The position numbers and the translations under genes were made by a program. DNA of 64,000 nucleotides from Microbacteriaceae bacterium VKM Ac-2854. Its GTDB lineage: Bacteria > Actinomycetota > Actinomycetes > Actinomycetales > Microbacteriaceae. Below the pieces are notes generated by a model. It ran no database searches and had not been told where the DNA came from. It saw only the letters and a list, made by a program, of their open reading frames with translations. Shown here piece after piece: positions 23,095 through 30,975 of this stretch (position 1 is the first letter of the stretch; the number at the start of each line of letters is the position of its first letter). The DNA lies in assembly GCA_013205085.1 (NCBI GenBank), contig JABMLH010000003.1:124001-188000 (forward strand). Reading direction: 5' to 3'.

Positions 23095-24537
23095 TCACCC
23101 CGCGTCGAACACGTCGCGCAGGAGCCATCCGGCCTCCGTCCTCAGCATGAGGGCGGAGGCCGTCGCCGTCTCCCCCGTCTCGCCGGCCTCGTCGGTGACC
23201 CCGGAGCCATCGGCGGGACTCGGGACGAAGCCGATCACCGCCGCGTCGCCGTTCTCATCGGACACCGTGAGTGCCGCCGGGTCAGCGCTCGCGAGCGCGG
23301 CCCAGGCCTCCGGACCGGCATCCCGCAGCGGCGAGTCCTCGGTGAGGAACGTGGCAGCGCACTCGTCGTCGTCGCACGCTCGAAGGGCGGCCACGAGGGC
23401 TGCGGCGGCGGTCGCCGCGTCGATCGGCGCAGCGGACGGCGACGTCTCGGCGAGTTCCGGCGCGTTCGGCGCGGTCGAAGGGGCCGGCACGGAGGCGATC
23501 GGAGCGGGCACGGATGCGGGCGCGGTCGCGCTCACTGCCGGGCTCGCGGCAGCCGCGGGGCGTGCCGTGGGCGCTGACGGCGCGGCGTCCCCGGCCGAGG
23601 CGTTCGGCAGGGTGGTCAGCGCGATCGCTCCGGCGACGGCCACGCTGAGCCCCACCACGACAGGGCCGCGGCGCCGATCGACGAGCCGGAGCACCCTCTC
23701 GATGCGGCCCGCGTCCGGCTCACCTCGGTGACTCCGGCGCGAGGGAACCGGCGTCGGCGCAGCCCGGCGCGCCGTCGGCGCAGCACGCTCGGTGAGCACG
23801 GCGCGCAGATCGGGCTCGCGCTCGGGCGCGCCGACAGGGTCGTCGGCCCGGATCGGCTCGGGATCCGCCAGCTCGAAGAGCATCCGTTCGATGCCCTGGA
23901 GACCGCCGGCATCCCGCCACGCCGCACCGGAGTCCGTCGGCCAGCACCGCTCGGCCAGCTCGGCGAAGGCATCGACATCCGCGACAATCAGCGCTCGGCG
24001 ATCGCGGCGGCCCTCGATGAGGATCGCCGATTCGAAGCCGCGCAGAAAGGGCAGCCCGGCTTCGGTGAGACCGACCGACATCGCCGCGATGCTGCCGTGC
24101 ACCACACCACGATCGTGGCAGTGCCGCAGCGCCGTGCACAGGGGCGCCAGCAGGGTCACGACCTCGCCCGCGGCGAGTCGGCGGCGGCGAGCGAGCAGCG
24201 CGGCCAGGCTGCGCACCGGCGCCGGCGAGGTCACCAGAACGATGCTGGCGCCCTGGCCGTCGCCCACGTCGACCACCCGCTGCACATGCGGATGCTCCAG
24301 CCGGTCGAGTGCGGCGAGAGCGCGGGCGAGTCGGTTCTGCTCGCCGCCGTCGTCGGCGCCGATCACCTCCACCAGGACGGGCTCGTCGTCGCGTCCACGC
24401 GCGAGGTAGCCGCCGACGTCGTCGGGCAACCGCCGCAGCGGACGATAGCCCGCGTCCATCGCCGGCGTCGCCCATTCGGGCTCGGACGGGGGCGTGGTGA
24501 CGCTCGAGGCGTCGGGTCCTGGTGATCGCATCCTCAT
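23095..24537 (-). CDS. Membrane-anchored protein pseudokinase
   Basis: 480-residue protein with a kinase-like fold that has lost the catalytic residues. The ATP-binding Lys position reads PVLVEVIGA (53-61), the HRD loop reads VVHGSIAAMSVGL (145-157; no catalytic Asp) and the DFG position reads RGFES (166-170). A single membrane span lies near 292-310 (PVVVGLSVAVAGAIALTTL), then an Ala/Pro/Ser-rich extracellular linker and a C-terminal domain of about 100 residues with two Cys (ACDDDECAA). This is the layout of actinobacterial Ser/Thr kinases, but a signalling or scaffold role is more likely. Start ATG 24535-24537; a second ATG is two codons on. Convergent with sucB. Confidence 0.8.
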   Translation of the reverse strand: MRMRSPGPDASSVTTPPSEPEWATPAMDAGYRPLRRLPDDVGGYLARGRDDEPVLVEVIGADDGGEQNRLARALAALDRLEHPHVQRVVDVGDGQGASIVLVTSPAPVRSLAALLARRRRLAAGEVVTLLAPLCTALRHCHDRGVVHGSIAAMSVGLTEAGLPFLRGFESAILIEGRRDRRALIVADVDAFAELAERCWPTDSGAAWRDAGGLQGIERMLFELADPEPIRADDPVGAPEREPDLRAVLTERAAPTARRAAPTPVPSRRSHRGEPDAGRIERVLRLVDRRRGPVVVGLSVAVAGAIALTTLPNASAGDAAPSAPTARPAAAASPAVSATAPASVPAPIASVPAPSTAPNAPELAETSPSAAPIDAATAAAALVAALRACDDDECAATFLTEDSPLRDAGPEAWAALASADPAALTVSDENGDAAVIGFVPSPADGSGVTDEAGETGETATASALMLRTEAGWLLRDVFDAG

Positions 24538-24675
24538 GCAGCCATCGTGCGCATTGGATCGGGTCGGCCGCAGCGCCTGACGCTCGAAAAAGGACAAGTC
24601 CTCGCTTCGGGCACCCTGTGGAGGAACCGACTCGGCGGATGCGCACTGCGGTCCGCTGGAGACGACTGCGGTCGG

Positions 24676-24681
24676 TATCCT
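24676..24681 (+). promoter_or_regulatory. -10 box for the DUF4191 gene (leaderless)
   Basis: TATCCT followed by 7 nt and the ATG at 24689. Confidence 0.5.
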
Positions 24682-24688
24682 TGAACAC

Positions 24689-25399
24689 ATGGCACGCAGC
24701 AAGGATCCGTCGACGAAGGCGGCCAAGGAGCCCGGTCGGCTCAAGCAGATGTGGCAGGTCTTCACAATGACCCGCCGCTACGACTCGAACGCGGTGTGGT
24801 TCATCGCCCTCGCGTTCATCGTCCCCGTCCTTGTCGGGCTCGTGCTCGCCCTGGTGCTCAGCGGCGGAAACGGCTTCGGCATCGCCCTCTGGGTGATCGT
24901 GGGCGTGATGGGCGGCATCGTCGCCGCCCTCGCCGTGCTTTCGCGCCGAGCCGAGCGCGCGGCATACGGACAGATCGAGGGCCAGCCGGGTGCCGTCGGC
25001 GCCGTGCTGCGCAGTGGACTGCGCGGTGCGTGGACCGGTGCCGAGATGCCGGTCGCTGTGAACGGCAAGACGCAGGACGCCGTCTACCGCGCCGTCGGAC
25101 GCGGCGGGGTCGTCCTGCTCGCGGAGGGCCCCGCCAGCCGCACGAAGCGGATGCTGGAGGACGAGCGACGCAAGGTCGTGCGCATCCTGCCCAACGTCCC
25201 GGTCACCTTCGTGAACGTCGGCACCGACGCCGACGCCGTGCCGCTCTACAAGGTCCCTCGCACGCTGACCAAGACCAAGAACGTGCTCACCAAGGCCGAG
25301 GTGGTCGCCGTGCAGAACCGGCTCTCCTCGCTGAACACCTCCCTGCCGATCCCGAAGGGCGTCGACCCGTTCAAGGTCCGCCCTCAGCGCTCGCGCTAG
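24689..25399 (+). CDS. DUF4191 membrane protein
   Basis: 236-residue actinobacterial membrane protein of unknown function. A basic N-terminus (ARSKDPSTKAAKEPGRLKQMWQVFTMTRR) leads into two helices (VWFIALAFIVPVLVGLVLALVL and FGIALWVIVGVMGGIVAALAV, about 37-90), then a soluble domain with AYGQIEGQPGAVGAVLRSGLRGAW and a basic C-terminus. The family usually sits next to lipoate genes and glnA; here glnA is close by, but lipA and lipB are not in the window. Its stop is followed by a strong hairpin shared with the convergent RDD gene. Confidence 0.87.
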   Translation: MARSKDPSTKAAKEPGRLKQMWQVFTMTRRYDSNAVWFIALAFIVPVLVGLVLALVLSGGNGFGIALWVIVGVMGGIVAALAVLSRRAERAAYGQIEGQPGAVGAVLRSGLRGAWTGAEMPVAVNGKTQDAVYRAVGRGGVVLLAEGPASRTKRMLEDERRKVVRILPNVPVTFVNVGTDADAVPLYKVPRTLTKTKNVLTKAEVVAVQNRLSSLNTSLPIPKGVDPFKVRPQRSR

Positions 25400-25410
25400 C
25401 TGACGGACGA

Positions 25411-25451
25411 CGAAAGGCCCGGACCCACGCTGAGGGGGTCCGGGCCTTTCG
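25411..25451. terminator. Bidirectional terminator, DUF4191/RDD
   Basis: Perfect 16-bp arms 25411-25426 and 25436-25451 with a 9-nt loop, CGAAAGGCCCGGACCC on the left, ending in CTTTCG on both strands. It sits between convergent genes. Confidence 0.85.
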
Positions 25452-25463
25452 TGCGAGCGCGGG

Positions 25464-25892
25464 TCAGACCCGGACGAGCACCGTTCCGGCTACCTTGTCG
25501 TGGAAGCCGCGCTGATCCGAGTCCCAGACGAGGGCCGGGATGAGCACCGCGAGCAGTACGGAGCGCACGACGGGCCGCCAGAGTCCGACCCAGCCACCCT
25601 TGATCGCGACGACGCGCATACCGAGCAGCCGGTGACCGATGCTGCCACCGATCGTCGGGATGAACACGATCTGCAGCACCACGAACAGGATCAGACTCGC
25701 CCAACGGTCGTAGTCGAAGAAGATCAGCGCGAGCAGCGCCGGCAGGCTGAGGTCGATCGCCAGCGCGGCGAAGCGACGGCCCACCCTCGCCACCGACATC
25801 GGCCCGGTGTCCGGCAGGCCGAGCCGCTCCCCCGGCCACTGGCTCGGGGCGACGTCGGCGAAGGTCTTGGGCTTGTCATTCGGGGGTTGCAC
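25464..25892 (-). CDS. RDD family membrane protein
   Basis: 142-residue membrane protein of the RDD family; members have been linked to transport but the role here is unknown. It has VGRRFAALAIDLSLPALLALIFF (the R..D signature), a second helix LILFVVLQIVFIPTI and GGSIGHRLLGMRVVAIKGG, then RSVLLAVLIPALVW and GFHDKVAGTVLV. The GTG start lies 6 nt behind TAGAAT (25899-25904). Divergent from glnA with 184 bp between. Confidence 0.85.
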   Translation of the reverse strand: MQPPNDKPKTFADVAPSQWPGERLGLPDTGPMSVARVGRRFAALAIDLSLPALLALIFFDYDRWASLILFVVLQIVFIPTIGGSIGHRLLGMRVVAIKGGWVGLWRPVVRSVLLAVLIPALVWDSDQRGFHDKVAGTVLVRV

Positions 25893-25898
25893 CGCTTG

Positions 25899-25904
25899 AT
25901 TCTA
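25899..25904 (-). promoter_or_regulatory. -10 box for the RDD gene (leaderless)
   Basis: TAGAAT on the minus strand followed by 6 nt and the GTG start codon. Confidence 0.5.
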
Positions 25905-25968
25905 ATTCGTGCACCCGAGACCGCGTTCCGCGCCGCGTCGGTGATCGCGGCCGCGCGGGTCATTGCCC

Positions 25969-25984
25969 GTAACACGCCGGAAAC
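25969..25984 (+). promoter_or_regulatory. Putative GlnR operator upstream of glnA
   Basis: GTAAC, six bases, GAAAC (25969-25973 and 25980-25984). This equals one a-b half of the actinomycete GlnR consensus GTnAC-n6-GAAAC and ends 9 bp before the glnA -35 box. The second a-b half expected for a full site is not clear. It suggests nitrogen-responsive control of glnA. Confidence 0.5.
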
Positions 25985-25993
25985 ATCCACGAC

Positions 25994-26022
25994 TTGGTTC
26001 ATTAACGCCACCTGACTAGCCT
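25994..26022 (+). promoter_or_regulatory. glnA promoter
   Basis: TTGGTT (25994-25999), 17-bp spacer, TAGCCT (26017-26022). Transcription would start near 26029, giving a leader of about 48 nt before the glnA ATG. Confidence 0.5.
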
Positions 26023-26076
26023 GAAGTGCGGCTGCGCTGTGCAGTCGCACGTTTCAGGCCATTTGGAGACCTTTGC

Positions 26077-27501
26077 ATGTTTAAAGATTCTTCCGAGGTG
26101 CTCAAGTTCATCAAGGACACGGACGTCAAGTTCCTCGACATCCGATTCACCGATCTCCCCGGTGTGCAGCAGCACTTCAACATTCCCGCCTCCACCGTTG
26201 ACGAGGAGTTCTTCTCCATCGGCCAGCTGTTCGACGGCTCGTCGATCCGCGGCTTCGCCAACATCCACGAGTCGGACATGCAGCTCATCCCGGATGTGAC
26301 CACTGCGTACGTGGACCCGTTCCGCGTCGAGCGCACGCTCATCCTCGTCTTCGACATCTACAACCCGCGCAACGGCGAGATCTACTCGAAGGACCCGCGC
26401 CAGGTCGCCAAGAAGGCGGAGAAGTACCTCGCCTCGACCGGCATCGCGGACACTGCGTTCTTCGCTCCCGAGGCCGAGTTCTACATCTTCGACGACGTTC
26501 GCTATGAAGTGAACCAGTACTCGAGCTTCTATTCCGTCGATTCCGAAGAAGGCGCCTGGAACACGGGCCGCAAGGAAGAGGGCGGCAACCTCGGCAACAA
26601 GACCCCCTATAAGGGCGGCTACTTCCCGGTCAGCCCCGTCGACAAGCAGGCCGACCTGCGCGACGACATCTCGCTCAAGCTGATCGACGCCGGCCTCATC
26701 CTGGAGCGCGCGCACCACGAGGTGGGCACCGGCGGCCAGGCCGAGATCAACTACCGCTTCGACACCATGGTGCACGCGGCGGACGACATCCTGAAGTTCA
26801 AGTACATCGTGAAGAACACGGCCGAGCAGTGGGGCAAGACCGCCACGTTCATGCCGAAGCCGCTCTTCGGCGACAACGGCTCGGGCATGCACACCCACCA
26901 GTCGCTCTGGAACGACGGCAAGCCGCTGTTCTACGACGAGAACGGCTACGGCGGACTCTCCGACCTGGCCCGCTGGTACATCGGTGGCCTGCTCAAGCAC
27001 GCTCCCTCGGTGCTCGCCTTCACGAACCCGACGGTGAACTCCTACCACCGTCTCGTCCCGGGCTTCGAGGCCCCCGTCAACCTGGTCTACTCGGCCGGTA
27101 ACCGCTCCGCCTCGATCCGCATCCCGATCACGGGCACCAACCCGAAGGCCAAGCGCATCGAGTTCCGCGCGCCCGACGCCTCCGGCAACCCGTACCTCGC
27201 GTTCGCGGCTCAGCTGATGGCCGGCATCGATGGCATCAAGAACCGCATCGAGCCGCACGAGCCGGTCGACAAGGACCTCTACGAGCTCCCGCCCGAGGAG
27301 GCGAAGAACATCCCCCAGGTTCCCGCCGACCTGGGTGCCGCACTCGATGCGCTCGAGGCCGACCACGACTACCTGCTCGCGGGTGGCGTGTTCACGCAGG
27401 AACTCATCGACACGTGGATCGACTACAAGCGCGAGAAGGAGATCAAGCCCCTCGCGCAGCGTCCGCACCCGTTCGAGTTCGAGCTGTACTACGGCGTGTA
27501 A
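26077..27501 (+). CDS. glnA: Glutamine synthetase type I (adenylylatable)
   Basis: Dodecameric GSI-beta enzyme assimilating ammonium: Glu + NH3 + ATP to Gln. 474 residues. Typical segments are [78 protein letters not shown] and NRSASIRIP. The adenylylation site is Tyr402 in [10 protein letters not shown] (codon 27280-27282), the target of the GlnE encoded nearby. ATG 26077 ([11 protein letters not shown]) is chosen over an upstream in-frame ATG at 26026 that lacks family support; GGAGA lies upstream. A strong terminator follows. Confidence 0.97.
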   Translation: MFKDSSEVLKFIKDTDVKFLDIRFTDLPGVQQHFNIPASTVDEEFFSIGQLFDGSSIRGFANIHESDMQLIPDVTTAYVDPFRVERTLILVFDIYNPRNGEIYSKDPRQVAKKAEKYLASTGIADTAFFAPEAEFYIFDDVRYEVNQYSSFYSVDSEEGAWNTGRKEEGGNLGNKTPYKGGYFPVSPVDKQADLRDDISLKLIDAGLILERAHHEVGTGGQAEINYRFDTMVHAADDILKFKYIVKNTAEQWGKTATFMPKPLFGDNGSGMHTHQSLWNDGKPLFYDENGYGGLSDLARWYIGGLLKHAPSVLAFTNPTVNSYHRLVPGFEAPVNLVYSAGNRSASIRIPITGTNPKAKRIEFRAPDASGNPYLAFAAQLMAGIDGIKNRIEPHEPVDKDLYELPPEEAKNIPQVPADLGAALDALEADHDYLLAGGVFTQELIDTWIDYKREKEIKPLAQRPHPFEFELYYGV

Positions 27502-27517
27502 CCACTCAGGCGTTCAG

Positions 27518-27553
27518 CACAGGGCCGCTCTCCTCCGGGAGGGCGGCCCTGTG
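27518..27553 (+). terminator. glnA terminator
   Basis: Arms CACAGGGCCGC (27518-27528) and its complement (27543-27553) with an inner TCTCC/GGAG extension, 17 bp after the glnA stop. Confidence 0.8.
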
Positions 27554-27561
27554 TCGTTGCT

Positions 27562-27623
27562 GCGCTGTCGTTTTCGCCGCGAGCTGCAGGCATGCCACCC
27601 GCGCGCGGCGAAAACGACAGCGC
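27562..27623. repeat. Long inverted repeat after glnA
   Basis: Perfect 20-bp arms 27562-27581 and 27604-27623 around a 22-nt loop; the arm contains CTGTCGTTTTCGCC. It lies only 8 bp after the glnA terminator, in a 434-bp gap. Similar in style to the hairpins near 9690 and 50557. Confidence 0.75.
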
Positions 27624-27677
27624 GGGTGATTGGGGCGATTCCGGGACTCCGGATTCCCCGTTACTTTCTTCGTGGGT

Positions 27678-27806
27678 CCGGTAGCCGATGCCCGCGCCCG
27701 AACCGGGACCGCCGTGCAGAGAGAGCGTGGGAGTGCCGTGCGGATGTCCCCATTTCTCCCGATAGATCTCCTGGTCGTCCGTCGTGAGGATTCCCGTCGC
27801 CAGCCT
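27678..27806 (-). pseudogene. Remnant of a proline iminopeptidase (alpha/beta hydrolase)
   Basis: About 42 codons on the minus strand read RRLATGILTTDDQEIYREKW then GHPHGTPTLSLHGGPGSG, closely like the N-terminal segment of proline iminopeptidases (ESGML-V-D-IYWE-CGNP-G-P--LHGGPG). Nothing resembling the rest of the roughly 310-residue enzyme, including the catalytic Ser motif, follows. The piece lies between two long inverted repeats in a gap without other genes. I take it as a decayed gene fragment. Confidence 0.6.
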
Positions 27807-27838
27807 GCGTCGAGCCTCTTCGGGGGCCGCTCCATCGC

Positions 27839-27908
27839 GCACAACCTCGGCTGAGGCGCGCTCTCAGCGCTGATCGCGGCTGACGAGCAGGCTCAGCCGA
27901 GGTTGTGC
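27839..27908. repeat. Inverted repeat downstream of glnE
   Basis: Perfect 17-bp arms 27839-27855 and 27892-27908 (right arm CTCAGCCGAGGTTGTGC) with a 36-nt loop, 28 bp beyond the glnE stop. Possibly a terminator for glnE, transcribed leftward. Confidence 0.65.
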
Positions 27909-27935
27909 TCGCGAACGAGGCGGTCCGCGCTCGTC

Positions 27936-30900
27936 TCACCGGTAGCTGCGCGGGTCCCGATCCGTCGCACCGTAGAAGAGGCGCTCGAACACCGAGCGCG
28001 CGCGCCGGGTGACGCCGAGGTAGTCGTCCTCCAGCCGGTTCGCCGAGCCGGCCGGGTACTCCAGCAGTCGGGCGACGCCCTCCAGCTGCACGCGGTCGGT
28101 GGGCAGCACGTCGAGGGTCTTATTGGTCCACAACGTGATCGCGGAGCGCGCCCGAGAGGCGAAGACCCACGCCGCGCGCAGCTTCTCGGCATCCGTCGTG
28201 TTCACGAGGCCCTCCCGTTCGGCGACCTCCAGCGCGATCAGGGTCGATGTCGTCCGCAGGGCCGGCACGGCGTGAGCGTGCTGCAGCTGCAGCAACTGCA
28301 CGAACCACTCGACGTCACTCAGCGAGCCGCGGCCGAGCTTCAGGTGCCGACTCGGGTCCGCTCCCTGCGGCAGGCGCTCGCTCTCCACGCGCGCCTTGAT
28401 CCGCTTCACCTCGCGCACGTCGCGCTCCGGGATGGCGGCGGGGTAGCGAACGGTGTCGGCGAGCGACTCGAAGTCGTCACGGAGCGTGCGATCGCCGGCG
28501 ACGCCGGTCGCGCGCAGGAGCGCCTGCGCCTCCCAGGTGAGCGACCACCGCGCGTAATACGCGGCGTAGGACTCGAGCGAGCGGACGACCGGCCCGTTCT
28601 TCCCCTCCGGCCGCAGATTGATGTCGAGGTCGATCGGCAGGCGATGATCCTCGGTGAGCCGGTTCAGCTCGGCGACCACGTACTTCGCGTAGGCGGTCTC
28701 CTCTTGCGGATCGCCGCCCGCGGAGCGGTAGACGTGCATCACGTCGGCGTCGGAACCGAAGCCCAGCTCCGCGCCGCCGTAGCGGCCCATGCCGATCACC
28801 GCGAACTCGATGCCCGAACCGGCGCGATCGACCGATGCACGGCGGATCGCGCCCAGCACGCCGTCGATCAGGGCGTCGTTCACCGCGGTGAGGCCGATGG
28901 CCACCTCGTGGATGTCGATCAGGCCGACGATCGAGCCGATCGCCAGACGCAGGATCTCGCGACGGCGCGCTCCGCGCAGTGCCGCGGCGGCGGCATCGGG
29001 ATCGTCGTGGCGTGCCAGCACGGCCGAGGTCTCCTCAGCCATCTGCTCCCGGCTGCGCGGCCGAAGCTCCTCGTCGTTCTCGAGCCAGGCGGCCGCCTCC
29101 GGGCTGCGGTCGAGCAGTTCGCCGACGAAGCGCGAACCCGCCAGCACGGTGGTCAACCGCTTCGCCGCTCCGGAGGAGTCCCGCAGCATCCGCAGGAACC
29201 AGTGCGTGCCGCCGAGCGTGTCGCTGAGGCGCCGGAACGCGAGCAGTCCGTAGTCCGGATCCGCCCCATCGGCGAACCACTGCAGCATCACCGGCAGGAG
29301 GTGGCGCTGGATCGTGGCCCGACGGGACACGCCGGCGGTCATCGCGCCGATGTGGCCGAGAGCGCCGCGCGGATCGGTGAAACCGATCGCCGCGAGCCGC
29401 GCCTCCGCCTGGGCGCTGCTCAACTCGGCACCACCGTCCTGCAAAGCGGCGACGGCAGAGAGGAGGGGGCGGTAGAACAGGCGCTCGTGCAGGCCGCGGA
29501 CGCGGTGTTTGATCCGATTCCAGCGCTCGAGCAGATCCTCGGCACTGGTCGCCAGCCCACTGGCCCGGGCGAGGGTGCGCAGCTCGCGCTCGTCGCGCGG
29601 CATCATGTGGGTGCGCCGGAGTCGGCGCAACTGCAGCCGATGCTCCAGAAGGCGCAGGGATCGGTAGTCCTGCGCGAACTCGGCCGCCTCGATCCGCCCG
29701 ATGTAGCCGCGCTCGGCGAGGGCCCCTAGGGCGAGCAGCGTGCCCGGCATCCGGATCTCGTCGTCCGACTGCCCGTGCACGAGCTGGAGCAACTGCACCG
29801 TGAACTCGATGTCGCGCAGCCCGCCGGGGCCTAGCTTGATCTGGTAGTGCACGTCGTCAGCCGGGATGTTCTCGGTGACGCGCTCGCGCATCTTCTGCAC
29901 CGACTCGACGAAGTTCTCGCGCGACGCACTCGTCCATACCTTCGGCGCGACGGCGGCCACGTAGGCGGCACCGAGCTCGAGGTCTCCGGCGAGCGGGCGC
30001 GCCTTGAGCAGAGCCTGGAACTCCCAACTCTTGGCCCAGCGGTCGTAGTAGGCGATGTGCGAGTCGAGGCTGCGTACGAGCGCGCCCTGTTTGCCTTCGG
30101 GACGGAGGTTCGGGTCGACCTCCCACAGCTCGGGCTCGAGCGCCAGCGCCGAGATGCCGCGCATGGTCAGGATCGCGAGCCGCGTGGCGATGTCGACCGC
30201 GCGCGCGTTGGAGAGGTCCCGCTCCTCGCATCCTTCGGCGACGAAGATCACGTCGACGTCGCTGACGTAGTTCAGCTCCGACGCACCGGCCTTGCCCATC
30301 CCGATGATCGCGAAGCGTGTCGCGGCCACCTCATCGCGCGAGAACCGACCGGGCCCGGATCCGTCGACGAGATCGGTCCGTGCGACGGCCAGCGACGCCT
30401 CGAGCGCGGCTCCGGCGAGATCGGCGAGCGCGCGCGTCACGCGATCGATCGCCGACACCGGATCCGCCTGGGTCAGGTCGTATACCGCGACGCGCGTCAG
30501 GAGGCGGCGGTACCGGACACGCAGGGCGACCCAGCCGCGCTCCTCCCCCAGCGCCGCGAATCCGTCCTCGGCGCCGACCGATTCCAGCAGTGCATTGCGC
30601 ATCTCGGCCCGACCGGGCAGCGTCGCCGTCGACTCGACCAGCAGGTCGAGCTGATCCGGGCGCCGGTGCAGGAACTCGGCCAGGCCGGACGAGCCGCCGG
30701 CTACCAGGAGGAGTCGGCCCAGCGCGGCGTCGTCGCCGAGGATCGGCTCGAGCTGCTGTCGATGCGCGCGCAGCAGATCGATCAGGCAGCCGAGGGCGGC
30801 GTCGGGATCCGCGACGCGCGCGAATACGGGCAGAACGGAGTCGAGGTCCCGGCCCGCCAGCGCCTCCGCCTCGTCCAACCGAACGCCCGTTGCCCCGAGG

Positions 30901-30953
30901 TCGACGAACCCCAGGCGAGCGAACTCGCTGAGGCTGGTCTGATCTCGGGGCAT
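27936..30953 (-). CDS. glnE: Glutamine synthetase adenylyl-transferase/removing enzyme
   Basis: Bifunctional nucleotidyltransferase that adenylylates and deadenylylates GlnA according to nitrogen status. 1005 residues. Two nucleotidyltransferase modules are visible, each with a G-S/D-x-D signature: GMGKAGASELNYVSDVDVIFV (about 217-237) and GMGRYGGAELGFGSDADVMHV (about 720-740). Each is followed by LDLRPEGK-like strings, NLRPEGKQGALVRSLDSHIAYYDRWAKSWEFQALLKAR and NLRPEGKNGPVVRSLESYAAYYARWSLTWEAQALLRA. It lies 22 bp behind glnA2 and is probably co-transcribed with it. Start ATG 30951-30953. Confidence 0.95.
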   Translation of the reverse strand: MPRDQTSLSEFARLGFVDLGATGVRLDEAEALAGRDLDSVLPVFARVADPDAALGCLIDLLRAHRQQLEPILGDDAALGRLLLVAGGSSGLAEFLHRRPDQLDLLVESTATLPGRAEMRNALLESVGAEDGFAALGEERGWVALRVRYRRLLTRVAVYDLTQADPVSAIDRVTRALADLAGAALEASLAVARTDLVDGSGPGRFSRDEVAATRFAIIGMGKAGASELNYVSDVDVIFVAEGCEERDLSNARAVDIATRLAILTMRGISALALEPELWEVDPNLRPEGKQGALVRSLDSHIAYYDRWAKSWEFQALLKARPLAGDLELGAAYVAAVAPKVWTSASRENFVESVQKMRERVTENIPADDVHYQIKLGPGGLRDIEFTVQLLQLVHGQSDDEIRMPGTLLALGALAERGYIGRIEAAEFAQDYRSLRLLEHRLQLRRLRRTHMMPRDERELRTLARASGLATSAEDLLERWNRIKHRVRGLHERLFYRPLLSAVAALQDGGAELSSAQAEARLAAIGFTDPRGALGHIGAMTAGVSRRATIQRHLLPVMLQWFADGADPDYGLLAFRRLSDTLGGTHWFLRMLRDSSGAAKRLTTVLAGSRFVGELLDRSPEAAAWLENDEELRPRSREQMAEETSAVLARHDDPDAAAAALRGARRREILRLAIGSIVGLIDIHEVAIGLTAVNDALIDGVLGAIRRASVDRAGSGIEFAVIGMGRYGGAELGFGSDADVMHVYRSAGGDPQEETAYAKYVVAELNRLTEDHRLPIDLDINLRPEGKNGPVVRSLESYAAYYARWSLTWEAQALLRATGVAGDRTLRDDFESLADTVRYPAAIPERDVREVKRIKARVESERLPQGADPSRHLKLGRGSLSDVEWFVQLLQLQHAHAVPALRTTSTLIALEVAEREGLVNTTDAEKLRAAWVFASRARSAITLWTNKTLDVLPTDRVQLEGVARLLEYPAGSANRLEDDYLGVTRRARSVFERLFYGATDRDPRSYR

Positions 30954-30975
30954 CGGGTGGAGCGGTCGGGTGCTG

